Of a stretch of 64,000 nucleotides of DNA, positions 7,185 to 14,413 are shown one piece after another. The DNA is from Bacteroidota bacterium. GTDB lineage: Bacteria > Bacteroidota > Bacteroidia > Bacteroidales > Prolixibacteraceae. The position numbers and the translations under genes are program-made. The notes under the pieces are model-generated. The model saw nothing but the letters and a program-made list of their open reading frames with translations. It ran no database searches and was not told where the DNA came from. Within the stretch, counting starts at the first letter, position 1. Each line of letters opens with the position of its first letter. The stretch covers positions 30,008-94,007 of the forward strand of contig JAUYMU010000137.1 in NCBI GenBank assembly GCA_030698405.1, read 5' to 3'.

Positions 7185-8869
7185 ACGACAAAATAGGAAT
7201 TCTGCACCTTGAAGATTCGTTCAAAGATTCCGAAATAATTAACGCCAAAATTGAAAGCGCCAAAATTGAATACAATTATTTTCTGGCCGATTGCGAAAAA
7301 GATTTTCTGAATTTTCTTGAAACTGAAAATATCCACCTTATACTATCGGATTACAACCTGCCCGATTACAATGGGAACGAAGCGTTACGAGTGGCCAGGG
7401 AAAAATATCCGCATATCCCATTCATTTTCGTTTCAGGAAAAATAATGGAAGGCGTGGCCATTGAAAAAATGTTAAACGGAGCAACCGATTATGTGTTCAA
7501 GAACAATCTGGAAAGGCTGGTTCCGGCAATTAGAAGAGCTTTGAATGATTATGAACTTGAGACAAAACGCAAACAGGCAGAGATAAGCCTTCAGGAAAAA
7601 AGGGAAATAATTATCGCGCAAAGCGGAAAGTATTTTGAAATCAATAAAGAACTCGACTTTCAAAACGAAGAGAAAGAAAAACGGGCGGCAGAATTAATCA
7701 TTGCCAATAAGGAACTTGCTTTTCAGAACAGGGAAAAAGAAAAACGGGCCGATGAATTATACATTGCCAACAAAGAACTAATATATCAGAATCAGGAGAA
7801 AGAAAACCGGGCTGCTGAATTAATCATTGCGAACAAGGAACTTCTTTATCAAAACGAAGAGAAAGAAAAACGGGCGGCAGAGTTAAGGATTGCCAACAAA
7901 GAACTTGCATTTCAAAACCGGGAAAAAGAAAAACGGGCCGATGAATTGTTTATTGCCAACAAAGAACTTGCTTATCAGAATGAAGAAAAAGAAAAACGGG
8001 CAGCGGAGTTGATAATTGCGAACAAGGAACTTCTTTATCAAAACGAAGAAAAAGAAAAACGGGCGGCAGAGTTAAGGATTGCCAACAAAGAACTTGCATT
8101 TCAAAACCGGGAAAAAGAAAAACGGGCCGATGAGCTGATTATAGCCAATAAAGAACTTGCATATCAGAACAAAGAGAAAGAAAACCGGGCGGCGGAACTA
8201 ATCATTGCCAACAAAGAACTTCTGTTTCAAAATGAAGAAAAAGAAAATCGGGCGGCAGAACTGATTATTGCAAAAGATAAAGCGGAAGAAAGTGACCGTT
8301 TGAAATCGGCATTTCTGGCCAATATGAGCCACGAAATAAGAACGCCCATGAACGGAATCCTTGGTTTTGCCGAGCTGCTAAAAGAACCTGAACTTACCGG
8401 CGAATTGCAGCATGAATACATTGACATCATACAGAAAAGTGGCACACGAATGATGAATATCATCAGCGATATCATGAGCATCTCGAAAATTGAATCGGGA
8501 CACATGGGAATTTCCTTGTCAGAAGTGAATATAAATGAACAAATGAAAGAATTATACACTTTCTTCAAGCCTGAAGTCGAACAGAAAGGATTACAGATTT
8601 TCCTGAAAAACAACCTGGAATCAGAAGAAACCATCGTTAAAACCGACCGGGATAAAGTGTATGCCATTTTGACCAACCTGATTAAAAATGCCATTAAATT
8701 CACCAACAAAGGTTCGATAGAATTTGGATATGGTTCGACAGGCTCACCATCCGGTTCGGTCAGTGAGCCTGTCGAACTGGAATTTTACGTGAAAGATACA
8801 GGCATCGGGATTGATCCTCAAAAAATAGAAACGATTTTTGAAAGGTTCAGGAAGGCAATGAAACACTGA
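7181..8869 (+). CDS. REC-HisKA histidine kinase with ten 20-residue repeats; frameshifted in the ATPase domain
   Basis: A 562-residue product. A receiver occupies 1-125 (Asp57 in ILSDYNLPDY). Ten tandem copies of a 20-residue helix repeat (pattern EKEKRAAELIIANKELxxQN) span about 155-365. HisKA has His near 384, and the HATPase runs through NLIKNAIKFTNKGS and DTGIGID to FERFR. The frame then ends at KAMKH and a TGA. The missing C-terminal 60 residues, including the GAGLGLS box, are present in the -1 frame at 8854-9036. One lost G at about 8854 explains it. A palindromic repeat at 8733-8777 is inserted in frame inside the ATPase domain. As read, the kinase is probably inactive unless frameshifting or a sequence error is involved. 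Confidence 0.87.
   Translation: MNDKIGILHLEDSFKDSEIINAKIESAKIEYNYFLADCEKDFLNFLETENIHLILSDYNLPDYNGNEALRVAREKYPHIPFIFVSGKIMEGVAIEKMLNGATDYVFKNNLERLVPAIRRALNDYELETKRKQAEISLQEKREIIIAQSGKYFEINKELDFQNEEKEKRAAELIIANKELAFQNREKEKRADELYIANKELIYQNQEKENRAAELIIANKELLYQNEEKEKRAAELRIANKELAFQNREKEKRADELFIANKELAYQNEEKEKRAAELIIANKELLYQNEEKEKRAAELRIANKELAFQNREKEKRADELIIANKELAYQNKEKENRAAELIIANKELLFQNEEKENRAAELIIAKDKAEESDRLKSAFLANMSHEIRTPMNGILGFAELLKEPELTGELQHEYIDIIQKSGTRMMNIISDIMSISKIESGHMGISLSEVNINEQMKELYTFFKPEVEQKGLQIFLKNNLESEETIVKTDRDKVYAILTNLIKNAIKFTNKGSIEFGYGSTGSPSGSVSEPVELEFYVKDTGIGIDPQKIETIFERFRKAMKH
8733..8777. repeat. Palindromic repeat inserted in frame in kinase ATPase domain
   Basis: Fourteen-base perfect arms: GTTCGACAGGCTCA at 8733-8746 and its complement at 8764-8777, with a 17-base loop. 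It encodes the Gly/Ser/Pro-rich segment STGSPSGSVSEPVE, which has no counterpart in the sister kinase at 25321, where the same loop is about five residues. The arm sequence is a common dispersed palindrome type in Bacteroidota. Confidence 0.75.
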
Positions 8870-9036
8870 ACAAAAAATATGAAGGAGCAGGTCTTGGATT
8901 ATCCATATCGAAGGCTTTTGTTGAAATGCTTGGCGGAAAAATATGGGTAGAAAAAGATCCTGAACTGTTGGTTACAAGGAACAAACGGGATGGAACAGGC
9001 ACCACCATTTGTTTTACAATTCCATATCACACTTAG
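8854..9036 (+). pseudogene. Out-of-frame C-terminal end of the 7181 kinase
   Basis: Reading from GGC at 8854 gives GNETLNKKYEGAGLGLSISK and on to FTIPYHT with a stop at 9034-9036. This is the G box and final strand of a HATPase domain, exactly what the upstream gene lacks. The junction is a single-base -1 shift. Confidence 0.85.
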
Positions 9037-9058
9037 CAAAAAGTAAAAATCAGACAAG

Positions 9059-9124
9059 GTGTGAATCATGTAACTTTTCGCCGGAATTGTGTAACGCTTA
9101 TCGAGTTAGCAATGATGATCTTTG
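9059..9124 (+). promoter_or_regulatory. AraC-type direct-repeat operator plus promoter, site 3
   Basis: Half-sites at 9063-9074 (GAATcaTGTAAC) and 9084-9095 (GAATtgTGTAAC), nearly ideal, 21 bp apart. The -7 box GATCTTTG is at 9117-9124. Start codon of the small-membrane-protein operon is 38 bases on. Confidence 0.85.
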
Positions 9125-9128
9125 TAAG

Positions 9129-9144
9129 GTGAAAATTAATTCAC
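9129..9144 (+). promoter_or_regulatory. Palindrome at predicted transcription start (GTGAA..TTCAC)
   Basis: Perfect 5-bp arms around AATTAA, beginning about 5 bases after the -7 box, so at or next to +1. Similar palindromes follow sites 4 and 5. It could be a 5' RNA hairpin or a second regulator's site. Confidence 0.5.
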
Positions 9145-9162
9145 AAATTAAATTTATCTAAA

Positions 9163-9489
9163 ATGAAAAAATTAACTCTTGGCTTAATGACTGGTTGCAT
9201 GTTGCTATTATGCAATCCAACCTTATTGAAAGCAGAAACAGAAACTGCAACAACTGCAACAACAGTAACTGCAACAGCTAAATCAGCAGAGATCTCTAAA
9301 ATGGAAATCAGGTTAAATGAAATCAAGGAGATGGATATGAAAACACTGAATTCGGCAGAAAAGAAAGAATTACGCAAAGAAGTTCGCACAATAAAGAGCG
9401 ACATCAAGGCAGTAAACAATGGTGGTGGAGTTTATATTTCTGTTGGAGCTGCAATTCTTATCGTTCTTTTATTAATCCTTTTATTATAA
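9163..9489 (+). CDS. Small exported, C-terminally membrane-anchored protein
   Basis: 108 residues. A signal peptide (MKKLTLGLMTGCMLLLCNPTLLKAE), a Thr/Ala-rich spacer, a charged helix (about 45-85, EIRLNEIKEMDMKTLNSAEKK), then GGGVYISVGAAILIVLLLILLL as a C-terminal membrane helix with no cytoplasmic tail. The paralogue at 18215 has the same plan and the shared words NSAEKKELRKE / TVAEKRELRKE. I do not recognise a characterised family. It is the first gene of a five-gene run of tiny membrane proteins behind an AraC-type operator, which suggests an envelope-stress role (inference). Confidence 0.82.
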   Translation: MKKLTLGLMTGCMLLLCNPTLLKAETETATTATTVTATAKSAEISKMEIRLNEIKEMDMKTLNSAEKKELRKEVRTIKSDIKAVNNGGGVYISVGAAILIVLLLILLL

Positions 9490-9495
9490 GATATC

Positions 9496-9654
9496 ATGGG
9501 AAATTTACTTTATGTCATCGCAGTCATATTAATTATTTTATGGCTCATCGGATTTGTTGGGGTTGGATATAGTGGAGGCATCATACATGTGTTGCTGGTA
9601 ATTGCAATAATTGCAGTAATTCTCAGAGTTATTCAGGGAAGAAGGATACTTTAA
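9496..9654 (+). CDS. lmo0937-like small membrane protein (52 aa)
   Basis: ATG at 9496, stop at 9652-9654. The product MGNLLYVIAVILIILWLIGF continues to GGIIHVLLVIAIIAVILRVI and ends QGRRIL: two membrane helices joined by a glycine turn. This matches the lmo0937 family of about 50-residue membrane proteins, often stress-linked and without known biochemical function. It lies 6 bases after the upstream gene, so it is co-transcribed. Confidence 0.85.
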   Translation: MGNLLYVIAVILIILWLIGFVGVGYSGGIIHVLLVIAIIAVILRVIQGRRIL

Positions 9655-9663
9655 AAAATAAAA

Positions 9664-9873
9664 ATGAAAACAATTGGAATTGTCCTTATAGGACTTGGAA
9701 TCCTTATGATGGTATATACCGGATTCAATTATGTGACCAAGGAGAAGGTGGTTGATTTAGGCCCGATTCAAATCAATGCTGAAAAGAACCACCCAGTACA
9801 ATGGTCGCCAATAGTTGGTTTGGTGCTTATCGTTGGGGGCATTGTTGTTGTTGCTGTTGATAAGAAAAAGTAG
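9664..9873 (+). CDS. Two-helix small membrane protein (69 aa)
   Basis: Helix 1 about 4-20 (IGIVLIGLGILMMVYTG), a soluble loop containing KEKVVDLGPIQIN and HPVQWSP, helix 2 about 49-65, and a basic KKK tail. The fold plan is shared with DUF3185-like proteins widespread in Bacteroidota, with no defined function. It begins 9 bases after the lmo0937-like gene. Confidence 0.8.
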   Translation: MKTIGIVLIGLGILMMVYTGFNYVTKEKVVDLGPIQINAEKNHPVQWSPIVGLVLIVGGIVVVAVDKKK

Positions 9874-9909
9874 AATTACCATTGAGCTTAACTTTTAAAT
9901 TAATCTATT

Positions 9910-10095
9910 ATGCCACTATTATCCATTTTAATTGCAATAATTGTCGTAGGTGTTCTTTTATGGATCATCAATACATTCATCCCAATGGACCGCAAGATCA
10001 AACAGATCTTCAACATTGTGGTGGTGATCGCTCTAATTATCTGGCTTCTCAAGGTTTTTGGCCTGTTCACTTACCTGACGAATGTTAGCATTTAA
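9910..10095 (+). CDS. Thivi_2564-like small membrane protein (61 aa)
   Basis: Two hydrophobic helices (about 3-20 and 34-52) flank the conserved centre NTFIPMDRKIKQIFNIVV, typical of the Thivi_2564 family of small membrane proteins. Function unknown. A second frame starting at 9882 overlaps it but has no family signature and is rejected. Confidence 0.85.
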   Translation: MPLLSILIAIIVVGVLLWIINTFIPMDRKIKQIFNIVVVIALIIWLLKVFGLFTYLTNVSI

Positions 10096-10128
10096 TTAGG
10101 TTTCACTCCACTCAAAAAATTAAAAATT

Positions 10129-10323
10129 ATGAATCTAAAAAGAATCTTTGGGGCAGTACTAACTGTACTCGGAATTGTTGGCCTTATTTATGCCGCAGTA
10201 TTATTTGTAAATGGTGCAGGTGATACGAAGGATTTTAAGGCGCTGGCTATTTATGGAATACTAGGTTTTGTATTCTTCATAGCAGGTATCAGCCTGGTGC
10301 GCACCACAAAAGATGAATCATAG
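10129..10323 (+). CDS. Small two-helix membrane protein (64 aa)
   Basis: Residues about 7-27 and 40-57 are membrane helices; the loop is NGAGDTKDFKALAI and the C terminus RTTKDES is soluble. No family recognised. It is the last gene of the run starting at 9163, about 80 bases before an intrinsic terminator. Confidence 0.78.
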   Translation: MNLKRIFGAVLTVLGIVGLIYAAVLFVNGAGDTKDFKALAIYGILGFVFFIAGISLVRTTKDES

Positions 10324-10401
10324 AAGTCTCTGTTTTATTTAGCTTTTATTATCAATCTGATAAAATAATTGCTAAATATTTAAATAGATGCTCTGGTCAA
10401 T

Positions 10402-10438
10402 ATAAAAGCCGGCTACTTTTTTTGGAGCTGGCTTTTAT
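10402..10438 (+). terminator. Intrinsic terminator of the small-membrane-protein operon
   Basis: A 13-bp stem (ATAAAAGCCGGCT with one G-U pair) around an 11-base loop rich in T; the closing arm ends in TTTTAT. Confidence 0.75.
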
Positions 10439-10562
10439 GTGTTAACATACGAGCCTATTTTGGACCAAAACTCAGAATATTGCAGATAAACCCCCGGTAC
10501 AACTCCATAAACACTACTTTAGCAGTTCAAATTACAACAGTATAATCAAAAAACTGAAACTC

Positions 10563-12167
10563 ATGCTAGTAACCATTACCAGAAAAAAATATACATTTTC
10601 TCCTGATTCCAGCCGGGTAATTGCCCGTTTTCTTTACCTTGACGACGAAAGATCTGCAAACATTATCAGGAAAGTATTGGCCATGCCCGAAAAGGAAGTA
10701 AACCTTGCCATGAGCCAGGTACTGAGAGGTTTTTCGCGCCGTCACCGTAATATTTCGAAAATATTTGAAAAACATTTTGACAGGCTTGCCCCTATTTTTG
10801 ATAAAATAGAAGTGAATGAAGAAGATCTCAGTATGCCTCAGAAATCGTTGATAGGCTCGTATTTCACATTGGAATATTCAATTGAATCGGCTGCTTTCTT
10901 TAATCCATCAATTGTTGAACATCCCGATCAGTCAGAATTAAGGTCAGATGAGAAAAGGGTCATTTTCAGTTTTCGGGCAACCGGTGAAGGACATATTTCG
11001 TCCGTTGTTTTCCGTTCAGGAATACTCGACAAGCACAATAACCTGACGATAGAACCTGTTGGGAAAATGCTGGCCGAAGCAGATAAAATTATACGCAATA
11101 CTTACAATAAAAAAAAATTTCGGAAGAAACTGGATGGAATGCAAGACCACGGAACTGTTATTCCACCTGCTGTTGTTGATAATATTGATGAAATACAAGA
11201 TCCTGAAAATATGATCCCTTCGGGTATCCTTGAAAACCATGAAAAAACGATTGAGAAGGGAAATGTCATTTCTCCGGACTTTATCCTGGATAAGTTAGGT
11301 GACAGCTTTACCTATGGTGAATTGATGAAAAACCTTGAAAAAGCAGTAAAGGATCCGGATCTTACCGAGGATCAGATAAAAATTATCAATCAAATGATGT
11401 GGCTGGCTTCATCGCACTATGAGATTCATTTCTCTATTGATTCGTCTATTTCAGAAAGGGTTATTTTCCCCATTTCAGCAACCGAGCAAAGAGGGATAGA
11501 AGATGCCCGTTTCGTTAAATTTACTGATGACGATGGCGAAATTACTTATTATGCCACCTATACGGCTTTCGATGGAATGACTATTCTTCCGAAGTTAATC
11601 AGCACAAAAGACTTTTATGATTTTAAGGTATTGCCGATTAATGGCGAGATTGCCCGGAACAAGGGTATGGCTCTGTTTCCCCGGAAAATAAACGGAAAAT
11701 ACGCCATGCTTTGCCGAATTGACGGCGTAAATAATTACATCGCTTATTCCGACAGTATCAATATCTGGCGCGAAGCAAAAATAATAATGGAACCCAAATA
11801 CTCCTGGGAACTGGTGCAGGTTGGCAATTCCGGTTCACCAATCGAGACAAAAGACGGCTGGCTGGTTATTACACACGCCGTAGGATCGATGAGAGAATAT
11901 ACTTTGGGCGCGGCATTGTACGAACTTGATAATCCGGAGAAAGAAATTGGAAGGCTGAGTAGTCCGCTGATGGTTCCCAACGAAGAAGAACGTGAAGGTT
12001 ATGTGCCAAACGTAATTTATTCGTGTGGTTCGATGATCCATAATGACGACCTTATTATCCCTTATGCCATGTCTGATCATGCATCAACTTATGCAACCGT
12101 TAATCTTAAGGAACTGCTCGATGTATTAAAAGCCTCCGGAAACAAAAAGGAAGAAGACAATGTGTGA
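10563..12167 (+). CDS. GH130-family glycosidase/phosphorylase
   Basis: A 534-residue protein with no signal peptide, so cytosolic. The N-terminal third is a helical extension. The beta-propeller part carries family GH130 landmarks: IEDARFVKFTDDDG, KGMALFPRKINGKYAMLCRID, WELVQVGNSGSPIET, DGWLVITHAV and GYVPNVIYSCG. GH130 enzymes split beta-mannosidic bonds by phosphorolysis or hydrolysis; the exact linkage cannot be read here. A GT4-type glycosyltransferase with a toroid domain lies at 15915 in the same stress-gene block, so a shared mannose-containing glycan is plausible (inference). The TGA stop is part of operator site 4. A lone half-site upstream at 10475 is not convincing. Confidence 0.85.
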   Translation: MLVTITRKKYTFSPDSSRVIARFLYLDDERSANIIRKVLAMPEKEVNLAMSQVLRGFSRRHRNISKIFEKHFDRLAPIFDKIEVNEEDLSMPQKSLIGSYFTLEYSIESAAFFNPSIVEHPDQSELRSDEKRVIFSFRATGEGHISSVVFRSGILDKHNNLTIEPVGKMLAEADKIIRNTYNKKKFRKKLDGMQDHGTVIPPAVVDNIDEIQDPENMIPSGILENHEKTIEKGNVISPDFILDKLGDSFTYGELMKNLEKAVKDPDLTEDQIKIINQMMWLASSHYEIHFSIDSSISERVIFPISATEQRGIEDARFVKFTDDDGEITYYATYTAFDGMTILPKLISTKDFYDFKVLPINGEIARNKGMALFPRKINGKYAMLCRIDGVNNYIAYSDSINIWREAKIIMEPKYSWELVQVGNSGSPIETKDGWLVITHAVGSMREYTLGAALYELDNPEKEIGRLSSPLMVPNEEEREGYVPNVIYSCGSMIHNDDLIIPYAMSDHASTYATVNLKELLDVLKASGNKKEEDNV

Positions 12168-12227
12168 ATGATGTAATTAATTTCAAAAATTGTATAAGGT
12201 TTTTCTGATGTTAGATCTTCAAATTTG
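12162..12227 (+). promoter_or_regulatory. AraC-type direct-repeat operator plus promoter, site 4
   Basis: Half-sites at 12166-12177 (GAATgaTGTAAT) and 12187-12198 (AAATtgTATAAG), 21 bp apart. The -7 box CAAATTTG is at 12220-12227. The TGA of the operator is the stop codon of the GH130 gene. It drives the CsbD gene at 12267. Confidence 0.8.
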
Positions 12228-12253
12228 TAGTGGTGAAAATGTTTTCACCACTA
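12228..12253 (+). promoter_or_regulatory. Perfect 26-bp palindrome at transcription start
   Basis: Twelve-base arms (TAGTGGTGAAAA and its complement) around TG, immediately after the -7 box. It shares GGTGAAAAT with leaders at 9129 and 12649. Candidate 5' hairpin or dimeric repressor site. Confidence 0.55.
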
Positions 12254-12266
12254 TAATTTTAACGAG

Positions 12267-12452
12267 ATGAACCAAACTGAAGCAAAAGGAAATCTGACAG
12301 AGCAGAAAGGTAAACTCAAACAGAAATTTGCAGGTTTAGTAAATGACGACCGGTTGTTTGCTGAAGGCAAGAATGACGAAGTATTCGGAAAACATCAGGT
12401 CGGACTTGGCCAGCTGAAAGAAAAACTGAAGAAAATTACTTCATCACTTTAG
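12267..12452 (+). CDS. CsbD-like stress protein (61 aa)
   Basis: A short, highly charged soluble protein with the CsbD pattern: GNLTEQKGKLKQKFAGLVND, then EGKNDEVFGKHQVGLGQLKE. CsbD is a general-stress (SigB) protein in Bacillus; its biochemical role is unknown. Monocistronic, with its own AraC-type operator and leader palindrome. The second CsbD-like gene at 12682 has the same arrangement. Confidence 0.88.
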   Translation: MNQTEAKGNLTEQKGKLKQKFAGLVNDDRLFAEGKNDEVFGKHQVGLGQLKEKLKKITSSL

Positions 12453-12578
12453 TATTCGCCCAACGAAATTCCTGTAATACCTTTCAATCTAAAATCATAC
12501 TTCAAAGATTATTCAGACTGTAATAAAAGCAGGAATAGGTAAAAAACATAAAGAAAAAGGTGATTCAAACCCTCCATT

Positions 12579-12644
12579 CTGTGAATGATGTAACTTTTTC
12601 CCGGAATTGTGTAACGCTTTTCAGTCAACAGAACCTCACCTTTG
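12579..12644 (+). promoter_or_regulatory. AraC-type direct-repeat operator plus promoter, site 5
   Basis: Near-consensus half-sites at 12583-12594 (GAATgaTGTAAC) and 12604-12615 (GAATtgTGTAAC), 21 bp apart. The -7 box CACCTTTG is at 12637-12644. It drives the CsbD-like gene at 12682. Confidence 0.87.
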
Positions 12645-12648
12645 TAAC

Positions 12649-12664
12649 GTGAAAATTATTTCAC
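12649..12664 (+). promoter_or_regulatory. Palindrome at transcription start (GTGAAA..TTTCAC)
   Basis: Perfect 6-bp arms with loop ATTA, 5 bases after the -7 box, the same placement as at 9129 and 12228. Confidence 0.5.
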
Positions 12665-12681
12665 CTCCTGATTTAAATGTT

Positions 12682-12867
12682 ATGACAGATTCCGAAGTAA
12701 AGTCAAACTGGAACACAATGAAAACCAAACTGCACCAGAAATTTACTGGTCTAAATAAAAATGAAAAGATGCTACTGAAAGACAAGAAAGATGAAGTGAT
12801 TACAAGACTGCAGATTAAACTTGGTATTTCAAAAGAAGATTTACAAGAAATTATTGCAGGACTTTAA
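12682..12867 (+). CDS. CsbD-like stress protein, second copy (61 aa)
   Basis: MTDSEVKSNWNTMKTKLHQK then FTGLNKNEKMLLKDKKDEVI and a final LGISKEDLQEIIAGL. Same length and charge pattern as the CsbD-like protein at 12267, though less canonical. The ATG at 12682 is preferred over an in-frame upstream start at 12607, which would lie between the operator and the -7 box. The exported protein at 12928 and YtxH at 13419 follow without an obvious terminator. Confidence 0.82.
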   Translation: MTDSEVKSNWNTMKTKLHQKFTGLNKNEKMLLKDKKDEVITRLQIKLGISKEDLQEIIAGL

Positions 12868-12927
12868 AAATCAGATAAAACTAATCATTAATAGAATTAC
12901 TCTTTTTCTCACTTTAACTCAATCAAA

Positions 12928-13377
12928 ATGAAAACATTAAAAATGAATGCCTTTACAAAAAGATTTCTCTTAGGAATTCTTACACTTATGTTGCTGTTTT
13001 CTGTTGAATCGCAAGCAAAAAAATACAAATTTTTAACTTCATCGGTCGTACCGGCTGCACGAGGTTTTGCACAAATAACCCGCGACAACAACCGGAATTA
13101 CGTTATCAAAATGAAGATATCAAATCTGGCAGAAGTACAGCGATTGGATCCCTCAAAACTATCCTATGTTGTCTGGATGGTTACCGACCGTGAAGAAACA
13201 AAAAACATCGGGCAGGTAGATAGTTCTACGAAGTTCATGTCGAAAAAATTGAAAGCATCGTTCAAAACAGTATCGTCGTTTACACCAGCACAAATATTTA
13301 TAACAACGGAAGATGATGCAAGTGTTCGGTATCCAAGCTCACAGGTTGTATTAACCACAAACAGGTTCACAAATTAA
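12928..13377 (+). CDS. Exported hypothetical protein, anti-sigma-like beta domain
   Basis: 149 residues. A signal peptide to about residue 34 (FLLGILTLMLLFSVESQA), then a beta-rich domain with VVPAARGFAQITRDNNRNYV, SYVVWMVTDRE, NIGQV and FITTEDDASVRYPSSQVVLT. The pattern resembles the periplasmic domain of RskA-type anti-sigma factors, but there is no cytoplasmic sigma-binding part. It probably acts in the periplasm. The start could also be the internal ATG at 12943. Confidence 0.75.
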   Translation: MKTLKMNAFTKRFLLGILTLMLLFSVESQAKKYKFLTSSVVPAARGFAQITRDNNRNYVIKMKISNLAEVQRLDPSKLSYVVWMVTDREETKNIGQVDSSTKFMSKKLKASFKTVSSFTPAQIFITTEDDASVRYPSSQVVLTTNRFTN

Positions 13378-13418
13378 TTTTAATCATCACATTATAAATC
13401 AACATTAAAACAAAAGTT

Positions 13419-13673
13419 ATGAATTCAGGAAAAGTATTGTTAAGTGTATTGGCTGGCGCAGCCGCCGGTGCATTGGTAGGCGTTTTGTTCGCACCACACA
13501 GAGGTAAGGTTACCCGCAAAAAAATAGCAAGACAAAGTGGAGCTTACGCTGACTCCGTGAAAGAAAAATTGAGCGAGATAGTTGACAACATCACCGAAAA
13601 ATTAGAAAAAGTAAAAGGTGAAGTTACCGAATATGCCGATCAAAAAATGCACAAAACAGAAAACCTTAAATAA
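13419..13673 (+). CDS. YtxH domain protein
   Basis: 84 residues: a glycine/alanine membrane segment (VLLSVLAGAAAGALVGVLFAPHRGK) followed by an amphipathic helix rich in Lys/Glu. LFAP.RG is the YtxH signature. YtxH is a general-stress protein in Bacillus; the molecular function is not established. It probably belongs to the CsbD/exported-protein unit. Confidence 0.88.
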   Translation: MNSGKVLLSVLAGAAAGALVGVLFAPHRGKVTRKKIARQSGAYADSVKEKLSEIVDNITEKLEKVKGEVTEYADQKMHKTENLK

Positions 13674-14065
13674 GGAAATTCAAATTGAAATGTTACGAAA
13701 GTAATATTTGCAATGAACCTGCTTCGGAAAATTTTAACGTGAAGATTTTCATCTGTTTATAATTTGATTCTTAATTGTCAGATGGAACTCGCCAATAATC
13801 ATTCTCTTGTGTCCCGATATATCGGGATGGCTCGTTTCACGTTCATAGTTTCCGGAGCGGATTCAATTTTTCAAAAAAATAAACCCGGCAATATGAAAGA
13901 TATTTCCTTGAGACCTATATTTTCATTGAGAAAGTTTAACCGATCTCACAAAGGTACTTTGATTGTTATCAACATTTTAACCTCTATTGATTTGGGTAAA
14001 AACAGGAAAGTAATTCTTCCGGATCAAATGATCAAATGACATTTAAACAACAGAAGACAATAGCC
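13674..14065 (+). other. Gene-free stretch with a weak operator-like element and one palindrome
   Basis: No convincing gene. A degenerate pair at 13679-13684 (TTCAAA) and 13700-13705 (AGTAAT) keeps the 21-bp spacing, and ACGTGAAGATTTTCATC at 13738 resembles the start-site palindromes elsewhere, so a decayed promoter of the same family is possible. A TCCCGATATATCGGGA palindrome lies near 13811. A 91-codon frame at 13764 has no protein character. Confidence 0.4.
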
Positions 14066-14407
14066 ATGGAAGACAATACAAATTTATTTGAAACACTGTT
14101 TGCAAGTGCAACCGATTACAGCAAAACAGGCTTTGAGCTTATAAAACTCAAAGCGCTCGATAAATTTTCAGAGGTGGTTTCTTCTCTGATTTCCCATTAT
14201 ATTGTATTGATTGTAATTGCTTCGTTCACCCTTTTTGTATCGCTGGGACTGGCCTATTGGCTCGGCGAAATCCTCGGAAAAATCTATTTCGGATTCTTTG
14301 CGGTTGCAGTTCTTTATGGCATTTCAGGGCTTGTTATAAACTTCCTTTTCCATAAAACAATCAAAAGAATTGTTGCTGATTATCTCATTAAAAAGGTGCT
14401 TAAATAA
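14066..14407 (+). CDS. Holin-X/YqjE-like membrane protein
   Basis: 113 residues: an N-terminal amphipathic region (FETLFASATDYSKTGFELIK), two membrane helices (about 45-65 and 72-95) separated by a short loop, and a basic C terminus. This is the plan of the phage_holin_3_6 / Actinobacterial holin-X superfamily, common in stress operons next to YtxH. It is not evidence of a prophage. The ATG at 14066 is chosen over 14036. It leads a run with 14414, 14809 and 15915. Confidence 0.78.
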   Translation: MEDNTNLFETLFASATDYSKTGFELIKLKALDKFSEVVSSLISHYIVLIVIASFTLFVSLGLAYWLGEILGKIYFGFFAVAVLYGISGLVINFLFHKTIKRIVADYLIKKVLK

Positions 14408-14413
14408 AACAAC

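Noticed and set aside
7640..8275. Regularly spaced 60-base repeats, CRISPR-like at first sight
   Set aside because: They are adjacent coding repeats in one frame of a kinase, with no unique spacers.
9882..10088. Overlapping 68-codon frame on the Thivi_2564-like gene
   Set aside because: Shadow frame; the family match is in the other frame.
10475..10521. A lone half-site (GAATATTGCAGA) and a -7-like TACTTTAG before the GH130 gene
   Set aside because: No second half-site at 21 bp and the -7 word is at the wrong distance.
13764..14039. 91-codon open frame
   Set aside because: No protein-like pattern; crosses a palindrome and lies in a leader region.
14066..14407. Holin-like gene as a sign of prophage
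   Set aside because: Holin-X/YqjE-like proteins are common in stress operons; no phage structural or lysis genes are present.
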